Counted from the first letter of the stretch, positions 27,563 through 35,482 are shown. The stretch is 64,000 nt of DNA from Edaphobacter dinghuensis (GCF_014640335.1 NZ_BMGT01000001.1:558001-622000); one strand, 5' to 3'. Notes: generated from the letters alone by a model not told the origin. A program made the numbers and translations.

Positions 27563-28756
27563 CTATCCACCCACCTCCCGCAACCGCTTAAACGCCCCAT
27601 AAACAAACGACCCCAGATACCACCCATCCAGATACTTATAAGGAGTCTCGCCCGTCGTATAGTGCCCGCACGGCAGCACCTTCGACACATAATCCACACA
27701 ATGCCGATCGAAGTTCGCCAGCACATCCAGCGAAAACTCGCGCAGAAACGTCAGGTCGTACGTCGCATGCACCACCAGCGCCCGCTTCGGATTGGCCGCA
27801 AACCGCTCCATATAAGACATCGGGCTGATCCCGGTAAAGATCTGCCGCACGGTATCCTGCGTCAGCCCCGCCTGCTCGAACGCCTCGCGAATATGCCGCG
27901 TGCTCTGCCCCGTCCACACCACATCGCCAAACCACGTCGAGGCATGATTGAACGCGCACACCTTCAGCCGCGCATCGTGCGCCGCCGCGATAAACGCATA
28001 GCAGCTCCCCAGGCTCGTACCCAGCACGCCAAACTGCTCATACCCCTCGGACTCCAGCCAATCCAGGCAGCTCCGAATATCCACCACCGCCTGACGACAC
28101 GCCTCGGTCGTCCGCCCCACATTCGCGCTCACCGCATAGTCCGACCGCTCCAGCTCCGCCGGCCGCCGAATGTCATGAAACGGCTTCGACAGCCGCAGCG
28201 CCGAAATTCCGAAGCGGTTAAAAAGCGTGCAAAGCGCATTGTGGCTGAAGGCGTCCGCATTCCACTGCGGCATCACGATGATGGCCTGCTTCGGCTTCCC
28301 TGCCTGTTTTTCTGGCGCCGTCGGATACCACCGCGCATTCACCACATCGTTCTCTGGATAGCGCGTCCGCACCGCCGACGTAAACCGCAGAAACTCCGCC
28401 GTCTCCAACTCACCCGCCGCCGCCTGCCGCTTCAGCTCCGCATCCTGCGCCAGCGTCTCCGGCCGTACATTGGTAGGAAACAACTGCGGATGCCGCATCT
28501 CCAGACGAAAGTCCGTAGGCGTCTCATACCCAAAAAACTCATCGGCACGCGCAACAATGTCCTGATTGACCGCAATCATGCGCTCAAGCCCGGCCAGCCC
28601 GTCATCCTCCTCAGCCGAAGCCGCCGCAGCCAGCGGGCTGAAGTCCGCCAGCCAGTCAAACCCCCACTCCAACGGCCTCACAATTCGGTTCGTATCGCGA
28701 GTGGTAAGCGCATACTCCCAGTCATACATCCACTTCGCATAAAGACTTTGCGGCAT
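27563..28756 (-). CDS. Alpha/beta hydrolase family protein
   Basis: This 397-aa protein has the alpha/beta-hydrolase nucleophile elbow GTSLGSCYAFIAA (G-x-S-x-G) near residue 240, a preceding strand with oxyanion-loop-like 'IVMPQWNADAFSHNALC', and a late histidine in VLPCGHYTTGETP as likely catalytic His. The N-terminal 100 residues (YAKWMYDWEYALTTRDTNR) are an extra region found in larger cytosolic members. No signal peptide is seen. Substrate unknown. TAAACT lies exactly 6 nt before the ATG. Confidence 0.7.
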   Translation of the reverse strand: MPQSLYAKWMYDWEYALTTRDTNRIVRPLEWGFDWLADFSPLAAAASAEEDDGLAGLERMIAVNQDIVARADEFFGYETPTDFRLEMRHPQLFPTNVRPETLAQDAELKRQAAAGELETAEFLRFTSAVRTRYPENDVVNARWYPTAPEKQAGKPKQAIIVMPQWNADAFSHNALCTLFNRFGISALRLSKPFHDIRRPAELERSDYAVSANVGRTTEACRQAVVDIRSCLDWLESEGYEQFGVLGTSLGSCYAFIAAAHDARLKVCAFNHASTWFGDVVWTGQSTRHIREAFEQAGLTQDTVRQIFTGISPMSYMERFAANPKRALVVHATYDLTFLREFSLDVLANFDRHCVDYVSKVLPCGHYTTGETPYKYLDGWYLGSFVYGAFKRLREVGG

Positions 28757-28762
28757 CTCTCA

Positions 28763-28768
28763 AGTTTA
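28763..28768 (-). promoter_or_regulatory. -10 box of the alpha/beta hydrolase gene (leaderless type)
   Basis: TAAACT, then TGAGAG, then the ATG at 28756. Confidence 0.4.
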
Positions 28769-28808
28769 GCAATCCACAATACCAACTCGATCAAAGACAG
28801 GCACAAAG

Positions 28809-28967
28809 CCGGGTGCCCCATCTCCCGCTGTTGGGACATGGGTTGAACCACCACAAAATCAAGTCATCCTAACAGAAGCCCGAGCCACAAAAGCACGTCA
28901 TCTCGACCGGAGGCGTGCGGCCTTATCGCACGCCGCAGTGGAGAGACCCCTGTATTTAGCCTTTGCC
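28809..28967 (+). repeat. Repeat B (28809-28854) and repeat A (28892-28967)
   Basis: B has a changed arm (CCCCATCTCCCGC against GGGACATGGG). A has stem GCGTGC/GCACGC with loop GGCCTTATC. A ends 11 nt before the 3' end of the repressor gene at the left edge of the phage-derived region. Confidence 0.9.
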
Positions 28968-28977
28968 TTCGCCTCCC

Positions 28978-29685
28978 TCACAACTCCGAAAACACCAGAC
29001 AAACCCGCCCCACCAGATAATCCGCAGGCGACTCATGCGAGGCCATCCGAATCAGCTGCACCGAAAAATCCCGCGAATAAGGCCGCAGAATCAGATGCCC
29101 CTCATCGAAGTCCACATAGCGCAGCAGCAGCGCCGCGCCGCACCGCACCGCATACAGCGTCGGCTGCTGCGCCCGATACGGTGCCAGCGAATTGTAGTGG
29201 CGGTCCAGCACCGCAATCGCCCCCGGAGCCAGCAGCGGATACATCGCCGCCGCCTGCTGCGCGTCCGCCCGGACCGCCACAAACCGCTGCCAGTGCGCGT
29301 ACCGCGTCGATGGCCGCGCACGATTGTCATGCAGCCGCGACGCCGACACCTGCACCGTCTCGATCACCGCCGCCTCCGCCACCCGCGCATCGTCCATCGC
29401 CACCGAACACGACACCACCGGAACCGTCTCCGTCGGCTCCGTCATCTGCGGCACAGCCGCTGCGGCAATCTCCAGCGGAAGGATCTGGTCGACGGTCAGA
29501 TTCTGCGACGCCAGCACCCGGTCTAACCCCTCCAGCGAGAGCGCTCGCTTGCGGTTAAGAAAATTCGAAATATGTGCCTGTTGAAAACCTGCCTGCTGCG
29601 CCAGCCTGCTTCCCGTCAACGAGCCGCGCTCGATCCGGCGCACCAGCTCGGCGCGAAGAAGTTCGTGTAAGTCTTGGAAATTCAT
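28978..29685 (-). CDS. XRE/S24-like phage repressor with a degenerate peptidase domain
   Basis: This 235-aa protein has an N-terminal helix-turn-helix (SRLAQQAGFQQAHISNFLNR, about 25-45) and a C-terminal domain with the LexA/CI-like S24 layout (FVAVRADA ... YPLLAPGAIAVLDRHY ... DYLVGRVCLVF). In active S24 repressors a Ser-Met-x-P serine and a lysine carry out self-cleavage; here the first site reads AAAMYP and the second LLLRYVD, so both residues are replaced. It should therefore not be cleaved in the SOS response. ATG 29685 is preferred (AAGGAG 11 nt upstream) over an in-frame start at 29727. It faces the structural gene transcript. Confidence 0.75.
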   Translation of the reverse strand: MNFQDLHELLRAELVRRIERGSLTGSRLAQQAGFQQAHISNFLNRKRALSLEGLDRVLASQNLTVDQILPLEIAAAAVPQMTEPTETVPVVSCSVAMDDARVAEAAVIETVQVSASRLHDNRARPSTRYAHWQRFVAVRADAQQAAAMYPLLAPGAIAVLDRHYNSLAPYRAQQPTLYAVRCGAALLLRYVDFDEGHLILRPYSRDFSVQLIRMASHESPADYLVGRVCLVFSEL

Positions 29686-29732
29686 AGAACCAACTGCTCC
29701 TTCGCTCAAATTCATATCTTTTAGCATGACGA

Positions 29733-29761
29733 AGATTAGGCGAAAACTTCGTTTTGTGCAA
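29733..29761 (-). promoter_or_regulatory. Repressor promoter with embedded palindrome
   Basis: On the reverse strand TTGCAC (29761-29756) and TAATCT (29738-29733) are 17 nt apart. The spacer contains the palindrome AAAAC-GAA-GTTTT (29743-29755), a candidate operator for autoregulation. Confidence 0.55.
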
Positions 29762-29830
29762 TAGGGTTTGATGCATAAAACCCGGCTTTAAGGCGATTTA
29801 CGCGTTTGCAAAAGTTGAGGAAAAATGCAG

Positions 29831-29859
29831 TTGACAGGAAATTTGTCTAAAGCTATAAC
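29831..29859 (+). promoter_or_regulatory. Strong rightward promoter of the phage-derived region
   Basis: TTGACA (29831-29836) and TATAAC (29854-29859) are exactly 17 nt apart, close to the sigma-70 consensus. It would give a leader of about 290 nt before the zinc-ribbon gene. The 29686-30158 interval contains this, the divergent repressor promoter, a CCACAGG/CCTGTGG hairpin at 29937-29955, a nine-T run at 29978, and the hairpin at 30084-30131. Confidence 0.7.
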
Positions 29860-30083
29860 CTTGAAACTTTCCATTTGAAGGAACCACGGCAGAATCTGAC
29901 CGGAGTTCGCGCTAACGGACGCCGAAGGGATCTCTGCCACAGGGCCCGCCTGTGGAGATTGGCAAGGTAACTCTGATTTTTTTTTCAAAGGTACGACTGC
30001 ACCGAGCAACGACAGATAAGCGTTCAACCTGATTTGACGGGACCGCAGAGCCCCGCGGATACAGCAGAGACGCTTCATAGCAA

Positions 30084-30131
30084 CCTGAACGAGCCCCCTT
30101 CGACCGTTGAAAAATAGCGAGGCTCGTCAGG
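30084..30131 (+). promoter_or_regulatory. Long leader hairpin before the zinc-ribbon gene
   Basis: CCTGAACGAGCC pairs with GGCTCGTCAGG (11 bp with one bulged A), closing a 25-nt loop, and ends 28 nt before the ATG at 30159. It sits in the leader of the rightward transcript. Confidence 0.45.
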
Positions 30132-30158
30132 GGAGAACTACGCCTTGAAAGGAAAGAA

Positions 30159-30368
30159 ATGAAGGACTTGCGCTTGGTTCTAAAGGTATGTGAAGGGTGC
30201 GGGGCCCTGTGGCTCCGTATGCAGGCGGCAGACGATGTCTATTGCCGCAGATGTACCCAGCATCTGGCCCACTTCCCGGCTCCCCGGGGAAGACACGCAG
30301 GTGGACGGAAGCCGCGGCTCGCGCGCGCTTCTCGCTGCTCCGCAAACACGAACGGAGGTCAACGATGA
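30159..30368 (+). CDS. Small zinc-ribbon protein
   Basis: This 69-aa protein has two Cys-x-x-Cys pairs (VCEGCGAL and VYCRRCTQ) 16 residues apart, a zinc-ribbon pattern, followed by a basic arginine-rich tail, so nucleic-acid or RNA-polymerase contact is plausible. AAAGGA precedes the ATG. Its stop overlaps the start of the next gene (ATGA at 30365), indicating translational coupling. First gene after the strong promoter at 29831; an early regulator is likely. Phage late antiterminators of the Q type carry a zinc-binding motif, but similarity to them is not established. Confidence 0.7.
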   Translation: MKDLRLVLKVCEGCGALWLRMQAADDVYCRRCTQHLAHFPAPRGRHAGGRKPRLARASRCSANTNGGQR

Positions 30369-30856
30369 GCGCTGCCCTGGTTCTGCCGATCGTCTGGGCT
30401 ACGGCCCCCATCGAAAAAGCAGTTCAGCCCAAACCGGCTCGCGCTGCCTCGCTCGACCTCTATCGCAAGTACACGGAGGCGCTGCTGCGACGATACTCGC
30501 AGATGGCGATGGAGACGGGCAGGGTGCCGTCTCTGTTAGGCAGGGAGCTCTTCCGCGGCAAGGTGACCAACTACGTCGTCCGCGGCTTCGACGACGTAGT
30601 CATCTTCGTCCACGACGTGGAGCAGTGTCTCAATGAGTTGGAGAGCAACCCTCTCCAGCTCATCGAGCGCATCGCATTGCAGGAGTACACGCTGGAGGAG
30701 ACGGCCGCCATGCTCGGCCTCCCCGTCTGGACCGTAAGCCGGCAATACGGCCACGCACTCGATCAGGTCACCGAGATGTTCCTGACTCGCGGAATGCTCG
30801 AACGCCTGATTTGCTGTCAAGAGCCGAAGACCGTGGATATCTCGCTATACCACTGA
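30365..30856 (+). CDS. Sigma-70 region-4-like DNA-binding protein
   Basis: This 163-aa protein starts at ATG 30365 with GGAGGT upstream. Its C-terminal half reads 'IERIALQEYTLEETAAMLGL' followed by PVWTVSRQYGHALDQV, which fits the helix-turn-helix of sigma region 4 or related activators. The N-terminal half (LYRKYTEALLRRYSQMAMETG) is helical and basic. It overlaps the zinc-ribbon gene by 4 nt, so the two are co-translated and probably work together in control of the downstream genes. The target promoters are unknown. Confidence 0.6.
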   Translation: MSAALVLPIVWATAPIEKAVQPKPARAASLDLYRKYTEALLRRYSQMAMETGRVPSLLGRELFRGKVTNYVVRGFDDVVIFVHDVEQCLNELESNPLQLIERIALQEYTLEETAAMLGLPVWTVSRQYGHALDQVTEMFLTRGMLERLICCQEPKTVDISLYH

Positions 30857-30937
30857 TTCAACGGAAGAAAAAAATTGTCGTGAAACTGCAAAAGAGTTTC
30901 GGTGCGATTGCTATTCTTGAAAGGTAACTAAGAACTG

Positions 30938-30977
30938 AAACGGGAGAGCGCCTTCGGGCTGCTCTCCCGTTTTGTTT
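30938..30977 (+). terminator. Intrinsic terminator in the leader of gene 30991
   Basis: AAACGGGAGAGC pairs with GCTCTCCCGTTT (12 bp) and is followed by TTTGTTTT. The next start codon is only about 14 nt downstream. Confidence 0.85.
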
Positions 30978-30990
30978 TAAGGGGGGACCA

Positions 30991-31194
30991 ATGGAAAGAA
31001 AGCGCATCAAGGGCCGTTTCGCGCCCGAAGACAAGGGTGGAGTCGTCAAGAGAAACATCGCCGCACCCGCGGCTAACCCGCAAGCCCCAACCGGCCGCGC
31101 ACGCTCGCTGGTCGGGCAGTTGCTCGACAAGTGGAAGCGTTCGCGCAGCGGAGGCAACAACCTCAACGCAGCCTCGACGCAGGCCGCCGACTGA
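30991..31194 (+). CDS. Small basic hypothetical protein
   Basis: This 67-aa protein is rich in Lys, Arg and Ala (ERKRIKGRFAPEDKGG ... LLDKWKRSRSGG) with no membrane segment. AAGGGGGGACCA precedes the ATG. Family not recognised. It begins the structural block directly after the terminator hairpin at 30938. Its position could suit a small terminase or DNA-binding subunit, but nothing in the sequence shows this. Confidence 0.5.
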   Translation: MERKRIKGRFAPEDKGGVVKRNIAAPAANPQAPTGRARSLVGQLLDKWKRSRSGGNNLNAASTQAAD

Positions 31195-31253
31195 AACCGC
31201 ATAACGGCATCAACAAACAGACGCGGAACACACAGCCGTTTCGAGGAGGTGGC

Positions 31254-31868
31254 ATGGAAGAAGATTTGCAAATGCGTCGCCGACGGGCCGGGTTAACTTG
31301 CAGGCCCGGCTTAGCGTCAGGATTGGCACAGCCTTCAAGGGCAATGGAGCTGCGCGCGATGGCGGTCGAGTTTCCCGTAGTGCATGGACATCCGAACCGC
31401 CTGCCGTTTGAAGGCGTTCTGACCCTGGTCGATGTGCCCAGCGACAAGGCACCCAGCGGCGCGCGCGGACATCGTGTGGTGTTGACGCGGGCCGCCGCCG
31501 AGGCCGCCCTCCCCAGCCTGCTGGGCATGGCGGTCGACTACAAGGCCGGATGGGACGGCCACGACGCGCGGCAGAAGTGCGGCATCATCACCGCCGCCGA
31601 GGTCGACGGCAAACGCCTGACGGTCTCCGGTTATCTCTTCGCACGAGACTTTCCTGAGATGGAGTCGAAGATCCAGGCCGAAGGTGCCATGGGCATGAGC
31701 TACGAGCTGGCAGACGCGCACGTCGCCGACATGCAGGCATCCATCTGGACGCTCACCCGCGCCACCTTCACCGGAGCGGCGATTCTACTGCGGGACAAGG
31801 CTGCCTACCGAAGCACAAGCTTTCGGTTAAAGCAGCCAATAGCGCGGCGAGCCGCATTGGCTCGTTAG
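31254..31868 (+). CDS. Putative capsid maturation protease or prohead-associated protein
   Basis: This 204-aa protein starts at ATG 31254 behind AGGAGGT. The region 'FEGVLTLVDVPSDKAPSG' then LLGMAVDYKAGWDGHDARQK and EGAMGMSYELADAHV resembles the beta-rich cores of phage prohead-protease-like proteins, with His in GWDGHDA and Ser in GMSYEL as candidate catalytic residues. It lies upstream of the scaffold-like and capsid genes, the usual site of such proteases. The assignment is from motif feel and position and is tentative. Confidence 0.5.
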   Translation: MEEDLQMRRRRAGLTCRPGLASGLAQPSRAMELRAMAVEFPVVHGHPNRLPFEGVLTLVDVPSDKAPSGARGHRVVLTRAAAEAALPSLLGMAVDYKAGWDGHDARQKCGIITAAEVDGKRLTVSGYLFARDFPEMESKIQAEGAMGMSYELADAHVADMQASIWTLTRATFTGAAILLRDKAAYRSTSFRLKQPIARRAALAR

Positions 31869-31880
31869 CAAGGGGGCTGG

Positions 31881-31912
31881 ATCCGGAGAGGCAACCACCT
31901 CTCCGGATTTGT
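31881..31912 (+). terminator. Hairpin after the putative protease gene
   Basis: ATCCGGAGAGG and CCTCTCCGGAT form a perfect 11-bp stem with loop CAACCA, followed by a weak T-stretch (TTG). Confidence 0.65.
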
Positions 31913-31953
31913 GGCAATCGCAAAAAAGCATCTCGACCGGAAGCAGCACAAAG

Positions 31954-32088
31954 ACGGGTGCCCCATGTCCCGCTTCTGGGACATGGGTTGAACCACCACA
32001 AAGTCACGTCATCTCGACCGGAGCAGCGGACAGCTTTATCGTCCGTTGCGCAGTGGAGAGACCCCTGTATTTCGCCGTTGCCGTTGCC
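31954..32088 (+). repeat. Repeat B (31954-32000) and repeat A (32003-32088) inside the phage region
   Basis: B is intact, preceded by a decayed A head (ATCTCGACCGG at 31930). A has stem CGGAC/GTCCG with loop AGCTTTAT and tail GAGAGACCCCTGTATTT. They lie between two phage genes. Confidence 0.92.
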
Positions 32089-32130
32089 ACAAAAATCACT
32101 GCTGCAATTTCCAAATAAGAAGGAGACACA

Positions 32131-32517
32131 ATGAGTTTTCTGAACGTGCTGGAAGAAGTTGGAAAAGATTTTGAGAAGGGCCTCAAGTGGGCGGTAGAGT
32201 ACGCCGTCCCGGTAGAGAAGCTCGTGGGTCTGCTGTTCCCGCAGGCCGCTCCCGCGATCAACGCCGTGGCCGACGCCACCTCGCTGATCCAGGGCGCAGT
32301 CCTTCTGGTCGAACAGAAGTACGCCGCCAGCGGCGCGCAAAGCGGCACCGGCCCGCAGAAGCTGGCCGAGGTCATGCTGCTCGCCGGCTCTGCTGTCAAC
32401 ACGCTGTTGCAGCAGGCCGGCATTCTGGCCGACAACAGCTACATCGAAAGCCTGGTCTCGGCCGTCGTCGGCATCCTCAAGGTGCAGGCCATGCCCGCAA
32501 CCAAAGCCGCCGCCTAG
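32131..32517 (+). CDS. Phage-region helical protein, possible LLH-holin-like C-terminus
   Basis: This 128-aa, mostly helical protein has GAAGGAG upstream of its ATG. The C-terminal half, with VEQKYAASG ... GPQKLAEVMLL ... DNSYIESLVSAVVGILKVQ, resembles the end of LL-H-type phage holins (E-Q, G-x-x-K, I-E-x-x-V pattern), but no clear membrane helix is present; the AAPAINAVADATSLIQGAVLL stretch is only moderately hydrophobic. Function is uncertain. Flanked by repeats upstream and the coiled-coil gene downstream. Confidence 0.45.
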   Translation: MSFLNVLEEVGKDFEKGLKWAVEYAVPVEKLVGLLFPQAAPAINAVADATSLIQGAVLLVEQKYAASGAQSGTGPQKLAEVMLLAGSAVNTLLQQAGILADNSYIESLVSAVVGILKVQAMPATKAAA

Positions 32518-32562
32518 CCGACCGCCACCACGAACAAATTGGAGAAGAGAAAGAGGGAGAGC

Positions 32563-32985
32563 ATGGAGATGGAACTTAAAGATGAGTTAGGAATCACCGT
32601 CGAGCGTCTCGCCGCAGCAGCAGGCTTGCTCGAGCAGGCAGTCGAGCGGCTGGCACAACGCCAGAGCGACTCCGAAGAGTCAATCGGGCGCATCGGACAC
32701 ATCGTAGCCACCGTCGAGGCACGGCGCGAAACCGAGCTCGAACAAAAGCTCGCCGTCGCCGAGGCCGAGATCGCCGAGCTGCGCGCCGCTGCCGCATCTG
32801 TATCGCACACGGTTACAAACGGACGCAAGACCCTTCCCGTGCAGATGGCAAACCTGCTCGCCAAGCAGGGCGTCACCGTCGATTCGATGGAAGCCGGTGC
32901 GCTCGATGCCGCGCTCGTCAGCCTCAGCGTCGAACAGCGTATCGCCGTAAAGTCCCAGTTAATGCGCGCCGGGATGCTCGGCTAG
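32563..32985 (+). CDS. Coiled-coil protein upstream of capsid gene, scaffold candidate
   Basis: This 140-aa protein starts at ATG 32563 with GAGGGAGAGC before it; a TTG 24 nt earlier is in frame. Residues 10-75 form a likely coiled coil (ERLAAAAGLLEQAVERLAQR, ETELEQKLAVAEAEIAELRA). The C-terminal part (LPVQMANLLAKQGV ... RIAVKSQLMRAGMLG) is helical. A short coiled-coil protein just before the major capsid gene is where scaffolding proteins usually lie; function is inferred from that only. Confidence 0.5.
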   Translation: MEMELKDELGITVERLAAAAGLLEQAVERLAQRQSDSEESIGRIGHIVATVEARRETELEQKLAVAEAEIAELRAAAASVSHTVTNGRKTLPVQMANLLAKQGVTVDSMEAGALDAALVSLSVEQRIAVKSQLMRAGMLG

Positions 32986-33035
32986 AGCATTTTCCTGTTC
33001 GATGAGGGCACTGGAATACGCCATCTCGACAACGC

Positions 33036-33154
33036 CGGGTGCCCCATGTCCCGCTTTTGGGACATAGGTTGAACCACCACAAAAGCACGTCATCTCGACC
33101 GGAGCAGCGGACAGCCTTATCGTCCGTTGCGTAGTGGAGAGACCCCTGTATTTG
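33036..33154 (+). repeat. Repeat B (33036-33080) and repeat A (33085-33154) inside the phage region
   Basis: B is intact except for GACATAGG replacing GACATGG. A has stem GCGGAC/GTCCGT with loop AGCCTTATC. They sit between the scaffold-like and capsid genes, just before the terminator hairpin at 33189. Confidence 0.92.
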
Positions 33155-33188
33155 TTGTTCGCAAACAGCAGACAGACATTCACACAAG

Positions 33189-33218
33189 AGGCGCAGCTTC
33201 GGCTGCGCCTTTTTATTT
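33189..33218 (+). terminator. Intrinsic terminator in the leader of the capsid gene
   Basis: AGGCGCAGC and GCTGCGCCT form a perfect 9-bp stem with a TTCG tetraloop, followed by TTTTTATTT. The capsid start codon is only 18 nt further on, with AAGGAG between. Confidence 0.85.
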
Positions 33219-33236
33219 CGAAAAGGAGATTTGAGA

Positions 33237-34208
33237 ATGAACGCCAAGTTTACCGAGATTCAAGCCACCGCCGACTACATTGGACCCGGTGCAATCGAAG
33301 TTCCGATGTATCAGTCCGAGATCACCGATCTCGTCCAGCGGCGCGGCGTCTTCGGTCGCAGGATCAAGCAGGTTCCCGCAACCGGCCATCCCTCGCGATA
33401 CTTCGAAGAGATCGCGATTCCCTCGCCCACTGCGGCCACGGGATTTGTCGATCCCCGCAACATCGTTGCCCCGCTCGTCACGCCGACCCGTGCCGAGCGC
33501 AGCGTTCCGTTGAAGGCTCTGGTCGCGCAGATCAACTACAACCTGTTCGACATCGAGCTTGGCCAGCAGCAGAGCCAGTTCGCCTATCTGCAGGCCAAGG
33601 ACCTCACTGACACCGTCGATGGCGTCCTGCGCACGCACGACGTCGCCCTCTGGAACGGCAACGACACCAGCCTCAGCGCGCCCACCACGCCGCAATACTT
33701 CGGCGCGGCCGCGCAGATCGCCGCCGGCGGCAACACTGTCAACATCGGCACCACTCAGAGCATCGTCGATGGCTTCAAGTCCACCATCGCGCAGATGGTC
33801 TCGAACAGCTCCTACGGCGTGCGGCCCACGGCTATCTACGCCAACCCCGTGCTGCTCGACCTGATCGACCGCGAGATGAAGGCCGAGTTCAACGTCGTGC
33901 TCGAGACCAAGGAGATCGCAGCCGGTCTCTCGGTCAAGACGCTCTCCACGCAGGCAGGCGACATTCCTCTCATCCCAGAGTGGACGCTCAGCTACACCGG
34001 CACTCCCGGCTCGGGAACCGCCGTTCTGCCCGCCTACATCGTCACCGAAGACCTCATCGAGTACCACTGGCTCAGCGATCCCAACCCGCGCATCTTCCAG
34101 CTCGGCGTACCCGGCTCGCTCGCCTCGCAGTACGTCGTCGTCAAGTTCGGCGGCCTCGTGGTCAAGGGCGCAAACTACGCGCACTACCAGGTGCTCGTCG
34201 ACCGCTAA
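33237..34208 (+). CDS. Major capsid protein
   Basis: This 323-aa protein starts at ATG 33237 behind AAGGAG. It looks like an HK97-fold or related major capsid protein: N-terminal 'YQSEITDLVQRRGVFGRRIK', a long central alpha/beta part (FDIELGQQQSQFAYLQAKDL, TDTVDGVLRTHDVALWNGND), the typical 'RPTAIYANPVLLDLIDREMK' and C-terminal IVTEDLIEYHWLSDPNPRIF with QYVVVKFGGLVVK. The order scaffold-like, capsid, connector supports it. A terminator hairpin lies in its leader. Confidence 0.75.
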   Translation: MNAKFTEIQATADYIGPGAIEVPMYQSEITDLVQRRGVFGRRIKQVPATGHPSRYFEEIAIPSPTAATGFVDPRNIVAPLVTPTRAERSVPLKALVAQINYNLFDIELGQQQSQFAYLQAKDLTDTVDGVLRTHDVALWNGNDTSLSAPTTPQYFGAAAQIAAGGNTVNIGTTQSIVDGFKSTIAQMVSNSSYGVRPTAIYANPVLLDLIDREMKAEFNVVLETKEIAAGLSVKTLSTQAGDIPLIPEWTLSYTGTPGSGTAVLPAYIVTEDLIEYHWLSDPNPRIFQLGVPGSLASQYVVVKFGGLVVKGANYAHYQVLVDR

Positions 34209-34277
34209 AACAAAAGCGGCATGGCACAAATACACGTCATCCCAGCCAAACTCTAACCGAAATGACCTGCCACAAAA

Positions 34278-34328
34278 GCACGTCATCTCGACCGGAGCGA
34301 AGCGCAGTGGAGAGACCCCTGTATTTGT
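34278..34328 (+). repeat. Repeat A, last forward copy
   Basis: Head CACGTCATCTCGACCGG, centre GCGAAGC, tail GTGGAGAGACCCCTGTATTT. A decayed head lies at about 34231. After this copy no repeat A occurs for about 22.8 kb. Confidence 0.92.
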
Positions 34329-34367
34329 GCCGCTCACACACCACAAACGATGGGATCAAACACCAAC

Positions 34368-34408
34368 AACAGGGACCGGCAATTTGTGCCGGTTCCTGTT
34401 TCTTTTTC
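34368..34408 (+). terminator. Intrinsic terminator in the leader of the connector gene
   Basis: AACAGGGACCGGCA pairs with TGCCGGTTCCTGTT over 14 bp (one G-U) around an ATTTG loop and is followed by TCTTTTT. The start codon is 15 nt beyond the T-run. Confidence 0.88.
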
Positions 34409-34422
34409 AAAGAGAGGTGATT

Positions 34423-35046
34423 ATGGGTTATTTGTTGCCGGCAGAGTACGTGCAATACGGCTTGACGGCGGAGACAACGGACGACTGGATCATGATGGCC
34501 TCGGCGCTGATGGAGTCCTACTGCCAGCGCCCCAGCCTGCTGGTGACGCAGTACGTCGAACGCATGCGGCTGACCGCAGGCTCGCAGACCGTGCGCCTTA
34601 GCTATCGTCCGCTCGCGCCCGCCGCAGGCGCAACTTCGGCGCTGGTCGGCGTGCAGGTGCGCTATGGTCGGCCTCGCCGCGGCGAGCTGCCCGATCCCTA
34701 TCGCGCGCAGATTGCCTGGGCCTTCAGCGTGCCGGGAAGCTGGAACGCACTCGACATCAACAGCGTGGACATCAACCAGACCACCGCGGAGCTGACGTTT
34801 CCCATGAACTTCCTGGGGCTCGACTACAACGAGGTCGAGGTGACCTACACCTCGGGCCTCACGACGATCCCCGACGCGGTCAAGATTGCCTGCGTGCAGA
34901 TCGTGAAGAACGCACAGGCCACACCGGCGATGAACATCAAGTCGAACCGCATGGACACCATGCAGATCCAGTACTTCAGCTCATCGCTGATCGACCCGCA
35001 GGTACAGGCGCTGTTGCGGCCTTATCTTGCAGAGAGGCTGGGATGA
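34423..35046 (+). CDS. Head-tail connector-like protein
   Basis: This 207-aa protein begins 'MGYLLPAEYVQYGLTAETTD', followed by a helix (DWIMMASALMESYCQRPSLL) and ends with IPDAVKIACVQIVKNAQATP and a C-terminal RPYLAERLG. Helical N- and C-termini around a beta insert are typical of gp6-like head-tail connectors, which ring the portal. AGAGAGGTG precedes the ATG. Position right after the capsid gene agrees. Confidence 0.6.
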   Translation: MGYLLPAEYVQYGLTAETTDDWIMMASALMESYCQRPSLLVTQYVERMRLTAGSQTVRLSYRPLAPAAGATSALVGVQVRYGRPRRGELPDPYRAQIAWAFSVPGSWNALDINSVDINQTTAELTFPMNFLGLDYNEVEVTYTSGLTTIPDAVKIACVQIVKNAQATPAMNIKSNRMDTMQIQYFSSSLIDPQVQALLRPYLAERLG

Positions 35047-35050
35047 CATC

Positions 35051-35482
35051 ATGGCCGATCTGTTAATAGACTCAGGCGCAACAGCACGCACCGCCGACGT
35101 GTTACTGCGTGGGACCGGCGGCCGCTCCGTTCTGCTGCGCATGCCCGCACAGGCAAGCGCAGGCGATGTAACCGAGCAGCTTGGGCTGGCCACGCCACAG
35201 TTTCAGGACGTGGAACTCGCTCCGGTCGTCTTTCGCTCGGCGCGCGCCATCGTCGTCGAGGCCAAGGCCGCTCGCTGGGAGATGCTCGTCTCGGCCACAG
35301 CGGTCGAGGCGCTCGTAGGCTCACTGGGCTACGGCGCTGCCGAATCGTTGTTCGGCGCGGCCTTCGGCGTCCTGGTCGATGGCGTGCTGATGACGGTCGA
35401 ATCCACCACTGCCGCCGAGGTGCGCGGAGCGGCCTATCTCTATCGGCTGGTGCTGCGCGCCCCACTGGCGCAGGTTGTTTAG
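35051..35482 (+). CDS. Phage structural protein of unknown role (neck position)
   Basis: This 143-aa protein starts at ATG 35051, 4 nt after the connector gene stop. It has beta-rich sequence with LLRGTGGRSVLLRMPAQASA near the start and 'GVLVDGVLMTVESTTAAEV' near the end. Gene position fits a neck or head-completion protein. Not recognised by family. Confidence 0.5.
   Translation: MADLLIDSGATARTADVLLRGTGGRSVLLRMPAQASAGDVTEQLGLATPQFQDVELAPVVFRSARAIVVEAKAARWEMLVSATAVEALVGSLGYGAAESLFGAAFGVLVDGVLMTVESTTAAEVRGAAYLYRLVLRAPLAQVV

Noticed and set aside
26233..28846. Forward frames over glyA and the alpha/beta hydrolase
   Set aside because: Arg/His-rich antisense frames without motifs opposite well-identified genes.
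29788..30078. Reverse 96-codon frame in the switch region
   Set aside because: It lies across the promoter and leader hairpins, has no RBS and no recognisable motif.
237..34328. Repeats A and B as a CRISPR array
   Set aside because: Copies are kilobases apart, with no regular spacers and no cas genes.
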